Assembly: GCA_902384525.1 (NCBI GenBank)
Contig: CABMCA010000118.1
Coordinates: forward strand, 1-40,809
Direction: 5' to 3'
Length of the DNA stretch: 40,809 bases
Origin: an uncultured archaeon
GTDB lineage: Archaea; Halobacteriota; Methanosarcinia; Methanosarcinales; Methanoperedenaceae
Below the pieces are notes generated by a model that made no database searches, was not told the DNA's origin, and saw nothing but the letters and a program-made list of their open reading frames with translations. The position numbers were made by a program, and so were the translations under genes. Shown piece after piece: positions 24,518 through 33,179 of the stretch. Position 1 is the stretch's first letter; the number at the start of each line of letters is the position of its first letter.

Positions 24518-25664
24518 TTAACTTCACCTCGAAATAGGGAGGCTTTCGCATATCCATCCCTGGCTCATACTTTAACTGCTCCTGCACAGGATTTGCAAAC
24601 CTCCTGTATAATCTTGTAAGCGGAATATCAACCGGGCATACGTCAGTGCACTGGCCACACCCGATACATGCATCTGCAAGATGCAAAAAGCGAACGAGAT
24701 GATACATCGACATCTTATAAGCATCACCGCGGGAATGATATTCTGTGCACTTTGAAACTTCACCGCAGGAACATGTTGGGCATACGGCCTTGCATGCGCC
24801 GCAGTCAATACAGTTTTCAAGTTCTTTCCTGAAATACTCCAACCTGTTATTTTCGATCGGAACGAATATTCTTTCTTTCCATTTCTGGCCAAGACCTTCC
24901 ATCACGCCTTTTATCTTGGCGCGCATTGCAACTCCTTTCTCATCCGGCTTCTGCACCTGCACATATCCGGCATCAACCGCATTCTGCAAGAGTGTGGCGC
25001 CTTTTTCCGAGTTAATCTCAACAAATGTGGCTTTTCCTGCAAGGTCTCCGGTAACACCCCAGTTGCCGCATGCAATATCAGAATTATTTGGGACTTTTAT
25101 CGTGCAGTACCGGCAGCTTTCGCGTCTTCCATATCCTTTTTCTTCAAGCTCGTCAATGGTAATGGCGTTCTCTTTCCCGTCTTTTGTCTCAAAAATCAGT
25201 TTTCCTTTCTCAATCTCTTCGCCATGGACATCTTCCGGCTTTATCTTGTACATTACTTCAAGCATCTCACGGGTAACAACAGGATGCATTGATCCGCCGC
25301 AGTTCAATCCTACGATAAAAGTATTATCAGGGTTAATCGCATTGCGCTTTCCCTGCTCGATTATCCCTCTAACATCGCATCCTTTGGCAGGAAGTGCGAC
25401 TTTCAGGTTCCTGTTAGCGATCAGCTTTGCAAAGTTGCTCGGGACTGAGTGCAGGGAACCCGCTGAATTCAGTACTTCATTCAAGTCAGAAGTGATGATA
25501 GGAACAGCCTCAAACTCATTTATTTTCTTTAATACAACAACAGCATCAACTAACTTCTTTTCAAGCGCAGCAGCCAGCATGGAAGTTACAAGACCGCCTG
25601 AGCCTCCGCGTTTTCTTACATCGTCTTTTGTTGACCATCCAACATACATATCGCCTTTTTGCAT
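24510..25664 (-). CDS. F420-dependent FrhB/FdhB-type subunit with two C-terminal [4Fe-4S] clusters
   Basis: This 384-residue protein has an N-terminal FrhB-family part (residues about 10-270) that begins with KRGGSGGLVTSMLAAALEK and includes LPAKGCDVRGI, GLNCGGSMHPVVTREML, and CRYCTIKVPNNSDIACGNWG for FAD and an iron-sulfur site. Two ferredoxin motifs lie at the C-terminus, CIDCGACKAVCPTC near 283 and CIGCGQCTDVCPVDIP near 335. This layout is that of archaeal FdhB rather than of the shorter FrhB. The protein would exchange hydride with F420 and pass electrons to its partners. A GGGGGTGG ribosome site precedes the ATG, which overlaps the mvhD stop by one base. Confidence 0.9.
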   Translation of the reverse strand: MQKGDMYVGWSTKDDVRKRGGSGGLVTSMLAAALEKKLVDAVVVLKKINEFEAVPIITSDLNEVLNSAGSLHSVPSNFAKLIANRNLKVALPAKGCDVRGIIEQGKRNAINPDNTFIVGLNCGGSMHPVVTREMLEVMYKIKPEDVHGEEIEKGKLIFETKDGKENAITIDELEEKGYGRRESCRYCTIKVPNNSDIACGNWGVTGDLAGKATFVEINSEKGATLLQNAVDAGYVQVQKPDEKGVAMRAKIKGVMEGLGQKWKERIFVPIENNRLEYFRKELENCIDCGACKAVCPTCSCGEVSKCTEYHSRGDAYKMSMYHLVRFLHLADACIGCGQCTDVCPVDIPLTRLYRRFANPVQEQLKYEPGMDMRKPPYFEVKLNE

Positions 25665-26116
25665 TACGCCACCCCCTCAGGTTTTAAGGGGCTCGGCCCA
25701 AGCTTTTTTATCTGGGCAGTTACATCACGGATAAAATTTGCGAACTTTTCGCCTTCGCTTGCCGATATCCAGTTAAGCTGGAGCCTCTCTTTTTCAATAC
25801 CAAGCTCATGCGCCACGTTTTCAAGATATTTGTATTTTATTTTTGTTTTATCATTACCGTTAACATAATGGCAGTCGCCGATATGGCATCCTGTCACCAG
25901 TACAGCGTCAGCTCCTTCCAGGAATGCATTGAACACATGCAGCGGATCGATCCTGCCTGAACACATGACACGTATGATCCTTGCCGAAGCCGGCTGCTGG
26001 AATCTTCCCATCCCTGCGCTGTCTGCGCCTCCGTATGAACACCAGTTGCAGCAGAAGGCCACGATCTTGGGTTCCCAGTCATTGGTCTTCGTATCTGTGG
26101 CAGCTTCTGCGCTCAT
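25664..26116 (-). CDS. mvhD: MvhD-type [2Fe-2S] electron-transfer subunit (copy 2)
   Basis: This 150-residue protein belongs to the MvhD/FlpD family, which connects HdrA to hydrogenase or formate dehydrogenase. Conserved cysteines are visible in [29 protein letters not shown] and [15 protein letters not shown]. The end [14 protein letters not shown] is the normal length for the family. An AGGAGGT ribosome site lies within the end of hdrA, and the ATG overlaps the hdrA stop by 4 bases. It sits between HdrA and the FdhB-like subunit, exactly where an electron bridge between the two would be expected. Confidence 0.93.
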   Translation of the reverse strand: MSAEAATDTKTNDWEPKIVAFCCNWCSYGGADSAGMGRFQQPASARIIRVMCSGRIDPLHVFNAFLEGADAVLVTGCHIGDCHYVNGNDKTKIKYKYLENVAHELGIEKERLQLNWISASEGEKFANFIRDVTAQIKKLGPSPLKPEGVA

Positions 26117-28122
26117 ACCGCTACCTCCTGGAACTTGAATACATTCTTAACTTGTGCCAGTATCTGGTTATTCTTGAAATGGCTCTGCTCAAGCGCACCT
26201 GTCGGGCATGCTGCTACGCATGTTCCGCACCCTTTACAGAGTGCTTTTACAACATTTGCTTTTCCAGCTTTTTCATCAAACTTGATAGCCTGGAATGGGC
26301 ACATCGGGATGCACACATTACAACCCACGCATACATCGGGATCAACAACAGCAGTAATGCCTTCTGTTATGGCTTTCTTGTTCTTGAGCAAAATGGTGGC
26401 GCGGCCTGCGCATGCGCTACCCTGGGATACTGCATATGGAATATCCTTGGGTCCTGAAGCGCAGCCAGCAAGGAACACGCCATCGATAGTTGTATCAACG
26501 GGTTTTAATTTCGGATGCGCTTCCATCAGAAGACCGTCTGCTGCTTTTGATAATTTTAATAACTGCTGTATCTGGCCTATGCCTTCGTTCGGGACAATGC
26601 CAGTCGCAAGTACAAGAAGATCAAATTCAAGATTCCTCATTTCACCAGCAAGTGTATCCTCGACCCGCACCTTGATATTCTTGGTGACGGGGTCTTCCTT
26701 CACTTCCACAGGTCTTCCGCGCAGGAATTTAACACCAAGATTTCTTGACCTGTTGTATGATTCCTCATATGCCCTGAAGGGTGTCCTGATATCAATATAC
26801 ATTACGGTATGGTCCGTCTCAGGGCGCTTCTCTTTGAGTAGCTGCGCGTTCTTTATTGTGTACATGCAGCATACCCCTGAGCAGTAAATATTAGTAGCCT
26901 TATCGCGCGAACCCACGCAGTTCACAAATCCAACCCGTATTGGCTCTTTGCAGTCCGATGGGCGCACAACATGACCCCCGGTCGGCCCGGCTGCATTAAG
27001 AAGCCTCTCAAATTCCATAGCAGTAATAATATTATCATATAACCCGTATCCAAAGTCGTGCCTTGGCTCCGGGTCATATGTCTTGAAACCCACTGCTCCT
27101 ATAATTACACCAACATTAAGGTCAGTATATGAAGTCTGCATATCATAGTTTATTGCCCCGCTCTGGCATGCTTTTGCACATGCCTTGCAGTTAATGCAGT
27201 TCTCTTTGTCAATAAGGGCACGAAGGGGTACAGCCTGCGGGAATGGGACATATATCGCTTTACGTGTGCCGAAGCCTTCATTGAAATCATAAGGCACTTC
27301 AACAGGGCATACTTCGCTGCATTTGGCGCAGCCCGTGCATTTGGCGACATCCAGATACCTGGGTTTATGCTCGATCTTTACATTGAAATTACCTACATAC
27401 CCATCTACTGCTTTCACTTCTGAATAGCTCATTATCTTGATATTCTTATTACGCGCGACTTCTACCATCTTGGGGCCAAGGATACATATTGAACAGTCAT
27501 TTGTCGGGAACACTTTGTCAAAGCGGGCCATCCTTCCGCCTATTGAAGGCTCCTTCTCCACAAGGTAAACCTGGAAACCCATATCAGCAAGGTCAAGCGC
27601 TGATTGCATTCCCGCAACACCCGCACCGATGACAAGAGCTTTATCAGTTACAGGTACCTCGCTTGCCTGAAGGGGTTCAAGCAGCTTGGCGCGTTCAGTT
27701 CCCATGCGGATAAGGTCTTTTGCCTTCTCAGTGGCTTTCTCCTTCTCCCACATGTGGATCCATGAGCAATGATCTCTGATATTTACGAATTCAAGGAAAT
27801 ACTGGTTCAGGCCCATCTCTTCAATACAGGCGCGGAATGTCGGTTCATGCGTCTTCGGAGAACATGCCGCAACTACAACGCGGTTTAAGTTGTGTTCTTT
27901 AATTTTTGCCTGGATATCAGCCTGGCCTGAGTCAGAACATGTGAACTTATTAACGGATGTTACTTTTACGCCTGGAAGCGTTCCGATATATTCGGCCACA
28001 GCTTTAGTATTTACTACACCTCCGATATTTACGCCGCATTCACAAACAAATACTCCAACCCGTTTTTCTTCCTGATCAACCTTTGATTCAACAGGTTTCT
28101 CATCGCCCTTATTATCACTCAT
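26113..28122 (-). CDS. hdrA: Heterodisulfide reductase subunit A (HdrA), single-length
   Basis: At 669 residues it has the usual HdrA length. The N-terminal domain starts [17 protein letters not shown] (near 22). An FAD fold begins [20 protein letters not shown] (near 163), with [17 protein letters not shown]. Two inserted ferredoxin motifs read [14 protein letters not shown] and [22 protein letters not shown] and [14 protein letters not shown] follow, then C-terminal [16 protein letters not shown] and [16 protein letters not shown]. This is the full set for flavin-based electron bifurcation or confurcation. The gene lies between two mvhD genes, overlapping each by 4 bases. The protein may pair with either MvhD copy. 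Confidence 0.95.
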   Translation of the reverse strand: MSDNKGDEKPVESKVDQEEKRVGVFVCECGVNIGGVVNTKAVAEYIGTLPGVKVTSVNKFTCSDSGQADIQAKIKEHNLNRVVVAACSPKTHEPTFRACIEEMGLNQYFLEFVNIRDHCSWIHMWEKEKATEKAKDLIRMGTERAKLLEPLQASEVPVTDKALVIGAGVAGMQSALDLADMGFQVYLVEKEPSIGGRMARFDKVFPTNDCSICILGPKMVEVARNKNIKIMSYSEVKAVDGYVGNFNVKIEHKPRYLDVAKCTGCAKCSEVCPVEVPYDFNEGFGTRKAIYVPFPQAVPLRALIDKENCINCKACAKACQSGAINYDMQTSYTDLNVGVIIGAVGFKTYDPEPRHDFGYGLYDNIITAMEFERLLNAAGPTGGHVVRPSDCKEPIRVGFVNCVGSRDKATNIYCSGVCCMYTIKNAQLLKEKRPETDHTVMYIDIRTPFRAYEESYNRSRNLGVKFLRGRPVEVKEDPVTKNIKVRVEDTLAGEMRNLEFDLLVLATGIVPNEGIGQIQQLLKLSKAADGLLMEAHPKLKPVDTTIDGVFLAGCASGPKDIPYAVSQGSACAGRATILLKNKKAITEGITAVVDPDVCVGCNVCIPMCPFQAIKFDEKAGKANVVKALCKGCGTCVAACPTGALEQSHFKNNQILAQVKNVFKFQEVAV

Positions 28123-28631
28123 TTAACTTCACTTCCTTGAACATTAACCGCCGATGCATTCGATCTGCGTTCATCTGCGTTTATCTGCGGTTCGATTTTT
28201 GTTTTCACAGGGTTCTTACCCAGTTTCTTTATCTCTTCTGTAAAATTTCGAATAACTTCTGAGAATCGTAATCCTTCGCTGGCAGAAATCCACTCAAGCC
28301 TGAGCCTCTTATCGAATCCGAGTTTTTCCAGCGCTTTTTTAGTATTATTTATTCTTACCTCTGCATTCTTATTTCCATCAATATAATGGCAGTCCCCGAT
28401 GTGGCATCCGGCCACAAGAACGCCGTCTGCTCCGTCTTTCAATGCTTTTAAGATGAATGCCGGTTCAACCCTGCTGGAACACATAACACGCAGGACTTTA
28501 ACAGTTGGCGGATACTGGAACCTGCTCACGCCTGCCAGATCTGCGCCTGCGTATGAACACCAGTTACAGCAAAAAGCAAGGATATTTGGTTCCCAGCCCT
28601 CTGATTTTGGTGTTCCTGCTTCCGTGCTCAT
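28119..28631 (-). CDS. mvhD: MvhD-type subunit (copy 1) with a repeat-derived C-terminal tail
   Basis: This 170-residue paralogue of the gene at 25664 has the same cysteine blocks ([44 protein letters not shown]). The family domain ends at KKLGKNPVK, near residue 145. About 26 extra residues follow (IEPQINADERRSN and on). This tail is encoded by three 10-base repeats and adjoining sequence, so it probably arose by insertion of a short repeat element before the stop codon. The overlap with hdrA is kept. The function of the core should be unchanged. Confidence 0.93.
   Translation of the reverse strand: MSTEAGTPKSEGWEPNILAFCCNWCSYAGADLAGVSRFQYPPTVKVLRVMCSSRVEPAFILKALKDGADGVLVAGCHIGDCHYIDGNKNAEVRINNTKKALEKLGFDKRLRLEWISASEGLRFSEVIRNFTEEIKKLGKNPVKTKIEPQINADERRSNASAVNVQGSEVK
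28161..28190. repeat. Three 10-bp tandem repeats (ATCTGCGTTC type) inside mvhD
   Basis: Three adjacent 10-mers occur: ATCTGCGTTC, ATCTGCGTTT and ATCTGCGGTT. Read on the minus strand they give ACGCAGAT-type units that encode QINADERR. Such ACGCAGATGA-like repeats are familiar as dispersed intergenic elements in many bacterial and archaeal genomes. Here the element lies in the coding part of an essential-looking gene, at its extreme 3' end. Confidence 0.85.
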
Positions 28632-31600
28632 ACTGTCATCTCCACAAAGCCTTTTTCAATTGAAATGCTCTTAACACCCTTATCAAAAGCATCAATCGCT
28701 TCGCCAATCTCTTTTGAGGAGAAATGCTGCGCAGTGATAGCTCCGGCCGGGCAGGCGGCTGCGCATGAACCGCAACCTTTGCAGGATGCAGCGTTTATTT
28801 TTGATTTATTTGTGGTGTATGTAACCTCTTCCACGTTTACAGTCACATCATACAATGAAGGGGCATTATAGGGACAAACTGTAACACACGTGCCGCAGCC
28901 AATGCATTTAGCTTCGTTCACAACTGATACTGCACCTTCTGTTTCAATGAATTTCCTCGAAAGAATTGTGCAAGCACGCGATGCTGCGGCACTTGCCTGC
29001 GATATGGCTTCATCCATGAGTTTTGGCGCCTGGGCGCTTCCGCACAGGAATATGCCATCAGTTGCGAAATCCACAGGCCGCAGTTTGGGATGTGCTTCAA
29101 GGAAGAATTTGTTCCTGTCAAGTGGTATCTTGAAAAGCTGGTTTATTTCTTCGTTTTCCCCGGCCACAAGAGGCGTGCTCAGTACCACAAGGTCTGATGC
29201 CAGTTCAATATCCTGATTGAGCATATGGTCATGTACTAAAACTGACCCGCCCTGTACTTTCGGCGGATTATCAGCTTCGTATTTAATAAATATTACGCCA
29301 AGATCCCTGGCATTTTCATAGAGTTTTTCCATCACTCCATATGTCCTCATGTCCCGATAAAGGACAAAGACATTTGCTTTGCTATTTGCTTTCTTTATTC
29401 TTATCGCATTCTTGACCGCATCCACACAGCATGTTCGACCGCAGTATTCCCGTTCTTTGTTGCGGGCTCCGACACATTGGATCATCGTAATATTATTCGC
29501 GCTTATGCCCTTACCGAGCATTTTTTCAAATTGCGCCTGCGTGACCACATGGGGATCTTTGCCATAATTGAATAATCCCGAAGGTTCAAGGTTCCGGGCT
29601 CCGGTAGCAACCACAGCAGCGCCAAAATCAAGTGCTAGCTCCTTGCCGTTTGCGAGGACAACTCCTTTAAAATTGCCAAGATAACCTTCGACCTTGAGGA
29701 GTTTTGCCTCATTTATTACGTTGATATTTTTATTTCCGTTTACTTTACCTATAAGTTCTTTTAGCACATCAGCAGGCTTCTTACCATCATACAATTCCGT
29801 CATTTCACGAAGCATTCCGCCAAGTTCCTTTTCTTTTTCGATGATTGTCACATGATAACCATTATTTGCTATATCAAGCGCAGCAGTCATGCCAGCAACA
29901 CCGCCGCCAAGCACTATAGCCTTATTAATAAGCGATACTTGCTGTTTATAAAGTGGCTGGAATAGAGCGGATTTTGCGACAGCCATCTGCACGATGCCTT
30001 TTGCTTTCTCGGTAGCTCTTTCTTTTTCCTTCGAGTGTACCCAGGAGCAATGCTCGCGGATGTTGGCAAGTTCGAATAAATATGGATTAAGTCCTGCCTC
30101 GCGGCATGTATTCTGGAATAAAGGCTCATGTGTGCGCGGCGTGCATGATGCAACTACCACGCGGTTCAGGTCATTTTTCGCGATCGCATCTTTTATTGCG
30201 GCCTGTGAATCGGAAGAGCATGCATACAGCATCTCCCGGGCATGCGCTACGCCAGGCAGGGTTCTGGCATATTCCACAACACCGGGGACATTGACCACGC
30301 TTCCGATATTTATTCCGCAGTGGCACACGAATACACCTATGCGCGGCAGAGGCGAAAGCTGTTTTTCATCAGGGAATTTTCTCTCTTTGATGAGCGTTCC
30401 GCGCTCACCTGACAGGAGTGCTGCGGCCTTTGATGCGGCAGCGCTTGCCTGTGCTACGGTATCAGGGATATCTTTTGGTCCCTGCGCCACTCCGCATACA
30501 TATATGCCTGCAACGCTTGACTCAACAGGGCTCTCGATACTTGTTGCTATATTCCCGAAATCATCAAGCGCGATACCCGACGATTGCGCAAGCGCGCGGG
30601 TTGAATCAGCAGGATCAAGCCCGATTGAGAGAACGATAAGATCAAAATCCTGTGTCACAACACCTGTACTGAAATCCTCATATTTCAGGGATAGGGCATT
30701 ATTTGCGCCCACGATCACTTCGGGTGGGCGTGAGTTGATGTATTTGATACCGTATTCTCTTTGCGCCCTGTTGTAGAATTCCTCGAAATTCTTGCCATAC
30801 GCCCTTATATCTATGTGGAAAATCGTAATATTAAGTTCGGGATCATGCTCTTTTGCGATTATGGATTCTTTGGTCGCATACATGCAGCACACTGAAGAGC
30901 AGTGCTTCCTGTCGATGTGCGGATTCCGTGAGCCCACGCACTGGATGAAAGCAATATTTTTCGGGACTTTGCCGTCAGATTGTTTTGTGACATGTCCCTG
31001 TGTCGGGCCGCTTGCGCTGAGCAGGCGCTCAAACTGTAATGATGTGATCACATCAGGATGATCAAACCTGTAATTCTTGAGAATTGAGGGGTCAAATGGT
31101 TTAAAACCTGTGGCAAGCACAACTGAACCTACATTCAATTCGATCTCTGTATCTTTTTGTTCATAGTCCACAGCTTTTGGACCGCAAACTTTCTTGCATA
31201 CCCCGCATTTGCCTTTTGTCAGATATAAGCAATGTGCTGCATCAATCGTTGCAATCCTGGGTATGGCCTGTGCAAACGGGATATAGATGGATTTGTGCTT
31301 GCTCATTCCTGCATTATATTCATCCTGGACTTTTGAGGGGCATTTTTCAGTACATGATCCGCAGCCTGTGCATTTTGTTTCATCAACGTAGCGCGCTTTC
31401 TTTACTACTTTAACTTTGAAATCACCTGCTTTCCCGCTAATGGATTTAACATCGCTATAAGCGAGTAATTCAATATTAGGGTGCCTTGCAGTTTCCACAA
31501 GTTTTGGAGATAAGATGCACATGGCACAATCGTTCGTGGGGAAAGTCTTATCAAGCTGCGACATTACTCCGCCAATGCTGGGTCTTGATTCTATGAGATA

Positions 31601-31684
31601 AGTTTTAAAACCGCTGTCAGCAAGATCAAGAGCTGCCTGGATTCCTGCGATGCCCCCGCCTACTACAGCAACTGAGCCTTTCAT
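28628..31684 (-). CDS. Double HdrA fusion protein (HdrA-HdrA)
   Basis: This 1018-residue protein has two HdrA-like halves. The first half (1-435) starts directly with an FAD fold (VVGGGIAGIQAALDLADSGF), lacks the usual HdrA N-terminal domain, has two inserted clusters (C105/108/111/115 and C152/160/163/167) and ends at VAQASAAASKAAALL. The second half starts with that missing domain (RIGVFVCHCGINIGSVVN, near 448), has a second FAD fold (VLGGGVAGMTAALDIANNGY, near 590) without the inserted ferredoxin, and ends with CIGCGTCVTVCPYNAP and CKGCGSCAAACPAGAI (near 926 and 968). So two FADs and about four clusters are expected on one chain. Neighbours hdrB and mvhD overlap by 4 bases each. Confidence 0.93.
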   Translation of the reverse strand: MKGSVAVVGGGIAGIQAALDLADSGFKTYLIESRPSIGGVMSQLDKTFPTNDCAMCILSPKLVETARHPNIELLAYSDVKSISGKAGDFKVKVVKKARYVDETKCTGCGSCTEKCPSKVQDEYNAGMSKHKSIYIPFAQAIPRIATIDAAHCLYLTKGKCGVCKKVCGPKAVDYEQKDTEIELNVGSVVLATGFKPFDPSILKNYRFDHPDVITSLQFERLLSASGPTQGHVTKQSDGKVPKNIAFIQCVGSRNPHIDRKHCSSVCCMYATKESIIAKEHDPELNITIFHIDIRAYGKNFEEFYNRAQREYGIKYINSRPPEVIVGANNALSLKYEDFSTGVVTQDFDLIVLSIGLDPADSTRALAQSSGIALDDFGNIATSIESPVESSVAGIYVCGVAQGPKDIPDTVAQASAAASKAAALLSGERGTLIKERKFPDEKQLSPLPRIGVFVCHCGINIGSVVNVPGVVEYARTLPGVAHAREMLYACSSDSQAAIKDAIAKNDLNRVVVASCTPRTHEPLFQNTCREAGLNPYLFELANIREHCSWVHSKEKERATEKAKGIVQMAVAKSALFQPLYKQQVSLINKAIVLGGGVAGMTAALDIANNGYHVTIIEKEKELGGMLREMTELYDGKKPADVLKELIGKVNGNKNINVINEAKLLKVEGYLGNFKGVVLANGKELALDFGAAVVATGARNLEPSGLFNYGKDPHVVTQAQFEKMLGKGISANNITMIQCVGARNKEREYCGRTCCVDAVKNAIRIKKANSKANVFVLYRDMRTYGVMEKLYENARDLGVIFIKYEADNPPKVQGGSVLVHDHMLNQDIELASDLVVLSTPLVAGENEEINQLFKIPLDRNKFFLEAHPKLRPVDFATDGIFLCGSAQAPKLMDEAISQASAAASRACTILSRKFIETEGAVSVVNEAKCIGCGTCVTVCPYNAPSLYDVTVNVEEVTYTTNKSKINAASCKGCGSCAAACPAGAITAQHFSSKEIGEAIDAFDKGVKSISIEKGFVEMTV

Positions 31685-32613
31685 TCTGCCGCCTCCGCTT
31701 CTTCTGCTTTAGCCCCTTCTGTAGTTGCGCCTTTTACTTCCGCTTTTGTTTCTCCCTTGCCGATAGAGTCAATAAGTTTTGAGGTTGGCACCATATTCTT
31801 ATCAAGCTCAAGCTCTTTTTCGCTTATTCCCATGGCAAGCCCGATAAGCTGGGTAAAATAAAGGACAGGCATATCGATAACAGTATTATGCGCCTTTTCG
31901 ATCGTTGTTTGCTGGCCGTCAAGCAGCATATGGCACATAGGACATGCGACAACAACGCAATTTGCGCCAGCTGCTTTTGCTTCATCGAATAACTTCTTTG
32001 TGAGGAGGAATGCGTAATCCTGCTTACTCATGAGGAGGTTCCCGCCGCAGCATTTTGTTTTCTGTGTGAAGGGAAGGCAATCTGCGCCTGTTGATTTGAT
32101 CAGGTTATCAAGAGGCATGGGATTTTCAGGATTATCGAATTTTGAAACTTCAGATGGCCGCACAAGAAGGCACCCATAATAAGCAACCGCTTTTATGCCT
32201 TTTAATGATTTTGTGAATTTCCTGGATATCGCATCTGTTCCTATATCATTTACAATGACATCCAGCAGGTGTTTTATCTTTACGCCATTGTATTTTTCAC
32301 CAAGAGCTCTTTCGATCTTTGTCCTGAAGGCTTCATCATTTTTCATCGCTGTATCTGCCCTTGAAAGATTATGTGAGCATATGCTGCACGGGATCACAAG
32401 GTCAAGACCTGTTTTCTGTGCTTTGAAGTTATTGCGTGCGGACAAACCCATCGATAGTTCCTTATCAAATATAGCTTCAAGCGCGCCGCAGCAGTTCCAG
32501 TCATCGATCTCGACAAGATCAACACCTGCTGCCCTACAAACCGCTTTTGTGGATGCATCGTATTCGCGCGCCGTGCCGTGTAGGGTGCATCCGGGATAAT
32601 AAGCAAGCTTCAT
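31681..32613 (-). CDS. hdrB: Heterodisulfide reductase subunit B (HdrB) with acidic/Ala-rich tail
   Basis: This 310-residue protein has both CCG domains complete. C9 (YYPGCTLHG), C41/C42 (WNCCGALEA) and C76/C79 (IPCSICSH) form the first site. C148 (AYYGCLLVRP), C188/C189 (TKCCGGNLL) and C224/C227 (ACPMCHMLLD) form the second. In HdrB these bind two noncubane [4Fe-4S] clusters that reduce or form the CoM-S-S-CoB disulfide. Residues about 285-310 form an Ala/Glu/Lys tail not needed for the fold and similar in composition to the last protein of the operon. HdrC lies just upstream with a 4-base overlap. Confidence 0.95.
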   Translation of the reverse strand: MKLAYYPGCTLHGTAREYDASTKAVCRAAGVDLVEIDDWNCCGALEAIFDKELSMGLSARNNFKAQKTGLDLVIPCSICSHNLSRADTAMKNDEAFRTKIERALGEKYNGVKIKHLLDVIVNDIGTDAISRKFTKSLKGIKAVAYYGCLLVRPSEVSKFDNPENPMPLDNLIKSTGADCLPFTQKTKCCGGNLLMSKQDYAFLLTKKLFDEAKAAGANCVVVACPMCHMLLDGQQTTIEKAHNTVIDMPVLYFTQLIGLAMGISEKELELDKNMVPTSKLIDSIGKGETKAEVKGATTEGAKAEEAEAAE

Positions 32614-33179
32614 TTCTTCTCCACTTCCTCAAAAATGCGCTTTATTTCTTTTGTACCTTTGATCTTATGGGGCATAATGCTCAATTTTCCCTTTTTGAAT
32701 AATTCCAATACCATCGGAGCATAGCCGATAGCTCCCCCGATACCTTTTGTCTTTAGCATGAACATGCCGCTGACCCCTGCTTCATACCATTTGCCGTTAC
32801 TTTTTACCGAATCAATGAACAGATGATCGAACAGGGATTTGTCATTTGTGATCTTTATCTTACCTGCTTTTGCCTCGCGCTGGGCGATCGCCCTTATTGC
32901 CCCTATCACTTCTGTTATTTTAACATCCTGCGGGCAGCGTTCATAGCAGATATAACATGATGCGCAAAGCCATAATGAATCATCAGCCAGGACTTCTTTT
33001 CTCATACCAAGAAGAGCTTTACGAAGTATAATCCTGGGATTATAGGATTTATCAATTTCCGTCACCGGGCAGCCAACCGTACAACCTGTACAATTAAAGC
33101 ATTTCTTTATATTTTCACCGCCGGGTTCATTTGATATCTCATATTTGAAATTCGGATCAAGATCGCTTGATTTAATCAT
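32610..33179 (-). CDS. hdrC: Heterodisulfide reductase subunit C (HdrC)
   Basis: This 189-residue protein has two ferredoxin motifs, C27/30/33/37 (CFNCTGCTVGCPV) and C72/75/78/82 (CASCYICYERCPQD). HdrC carries electrons from HdrA to HdrB. The C-terminal 60 residues (about 130-189) include a Gly/Met-rich stretch (GMFMLKTKGIGGAIGYAP) and a basic helix, in line with family members. A GGAGG ribosome site precedes the ATG, which overlaps the end of the HdrD-like gene by 4 bases. Confidence 0.94.
   Translation of the reverse strand: MIKSSDLDPNFKYEISNEPGGENIKKCFNCTGCTVGCPVTEIDKSYNPRIILRKALLGMRKEVLADDSLWLCASCYICYERCPQDVKITEVIGAIRAIAQREAKAGKIKITNDKSLFDHLFIDSVKSNGKWYEAGVSGMFMLKTKGIGGAIGYAPMVLELFKKGKLSIMPHKIKGTKEIKRIFEEVEKK

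Noticed and set aside
24745-25734. Long plus-strand open frame (329 codons) opposite the FdhB-like gene
   Set aside because: The minus strand has clear FrhB and ferredoxin motifs; the plus-strand product is Ser/Phe/Pro-rich without any motif, as expected for an antisense shadow.
29994-30776. Plus-strand open frame (260 codons) opposite the double HdrA
   Set aside because: It lies wholly within a gene with conserved flavin and cluster motifs and shows no family features of its own.
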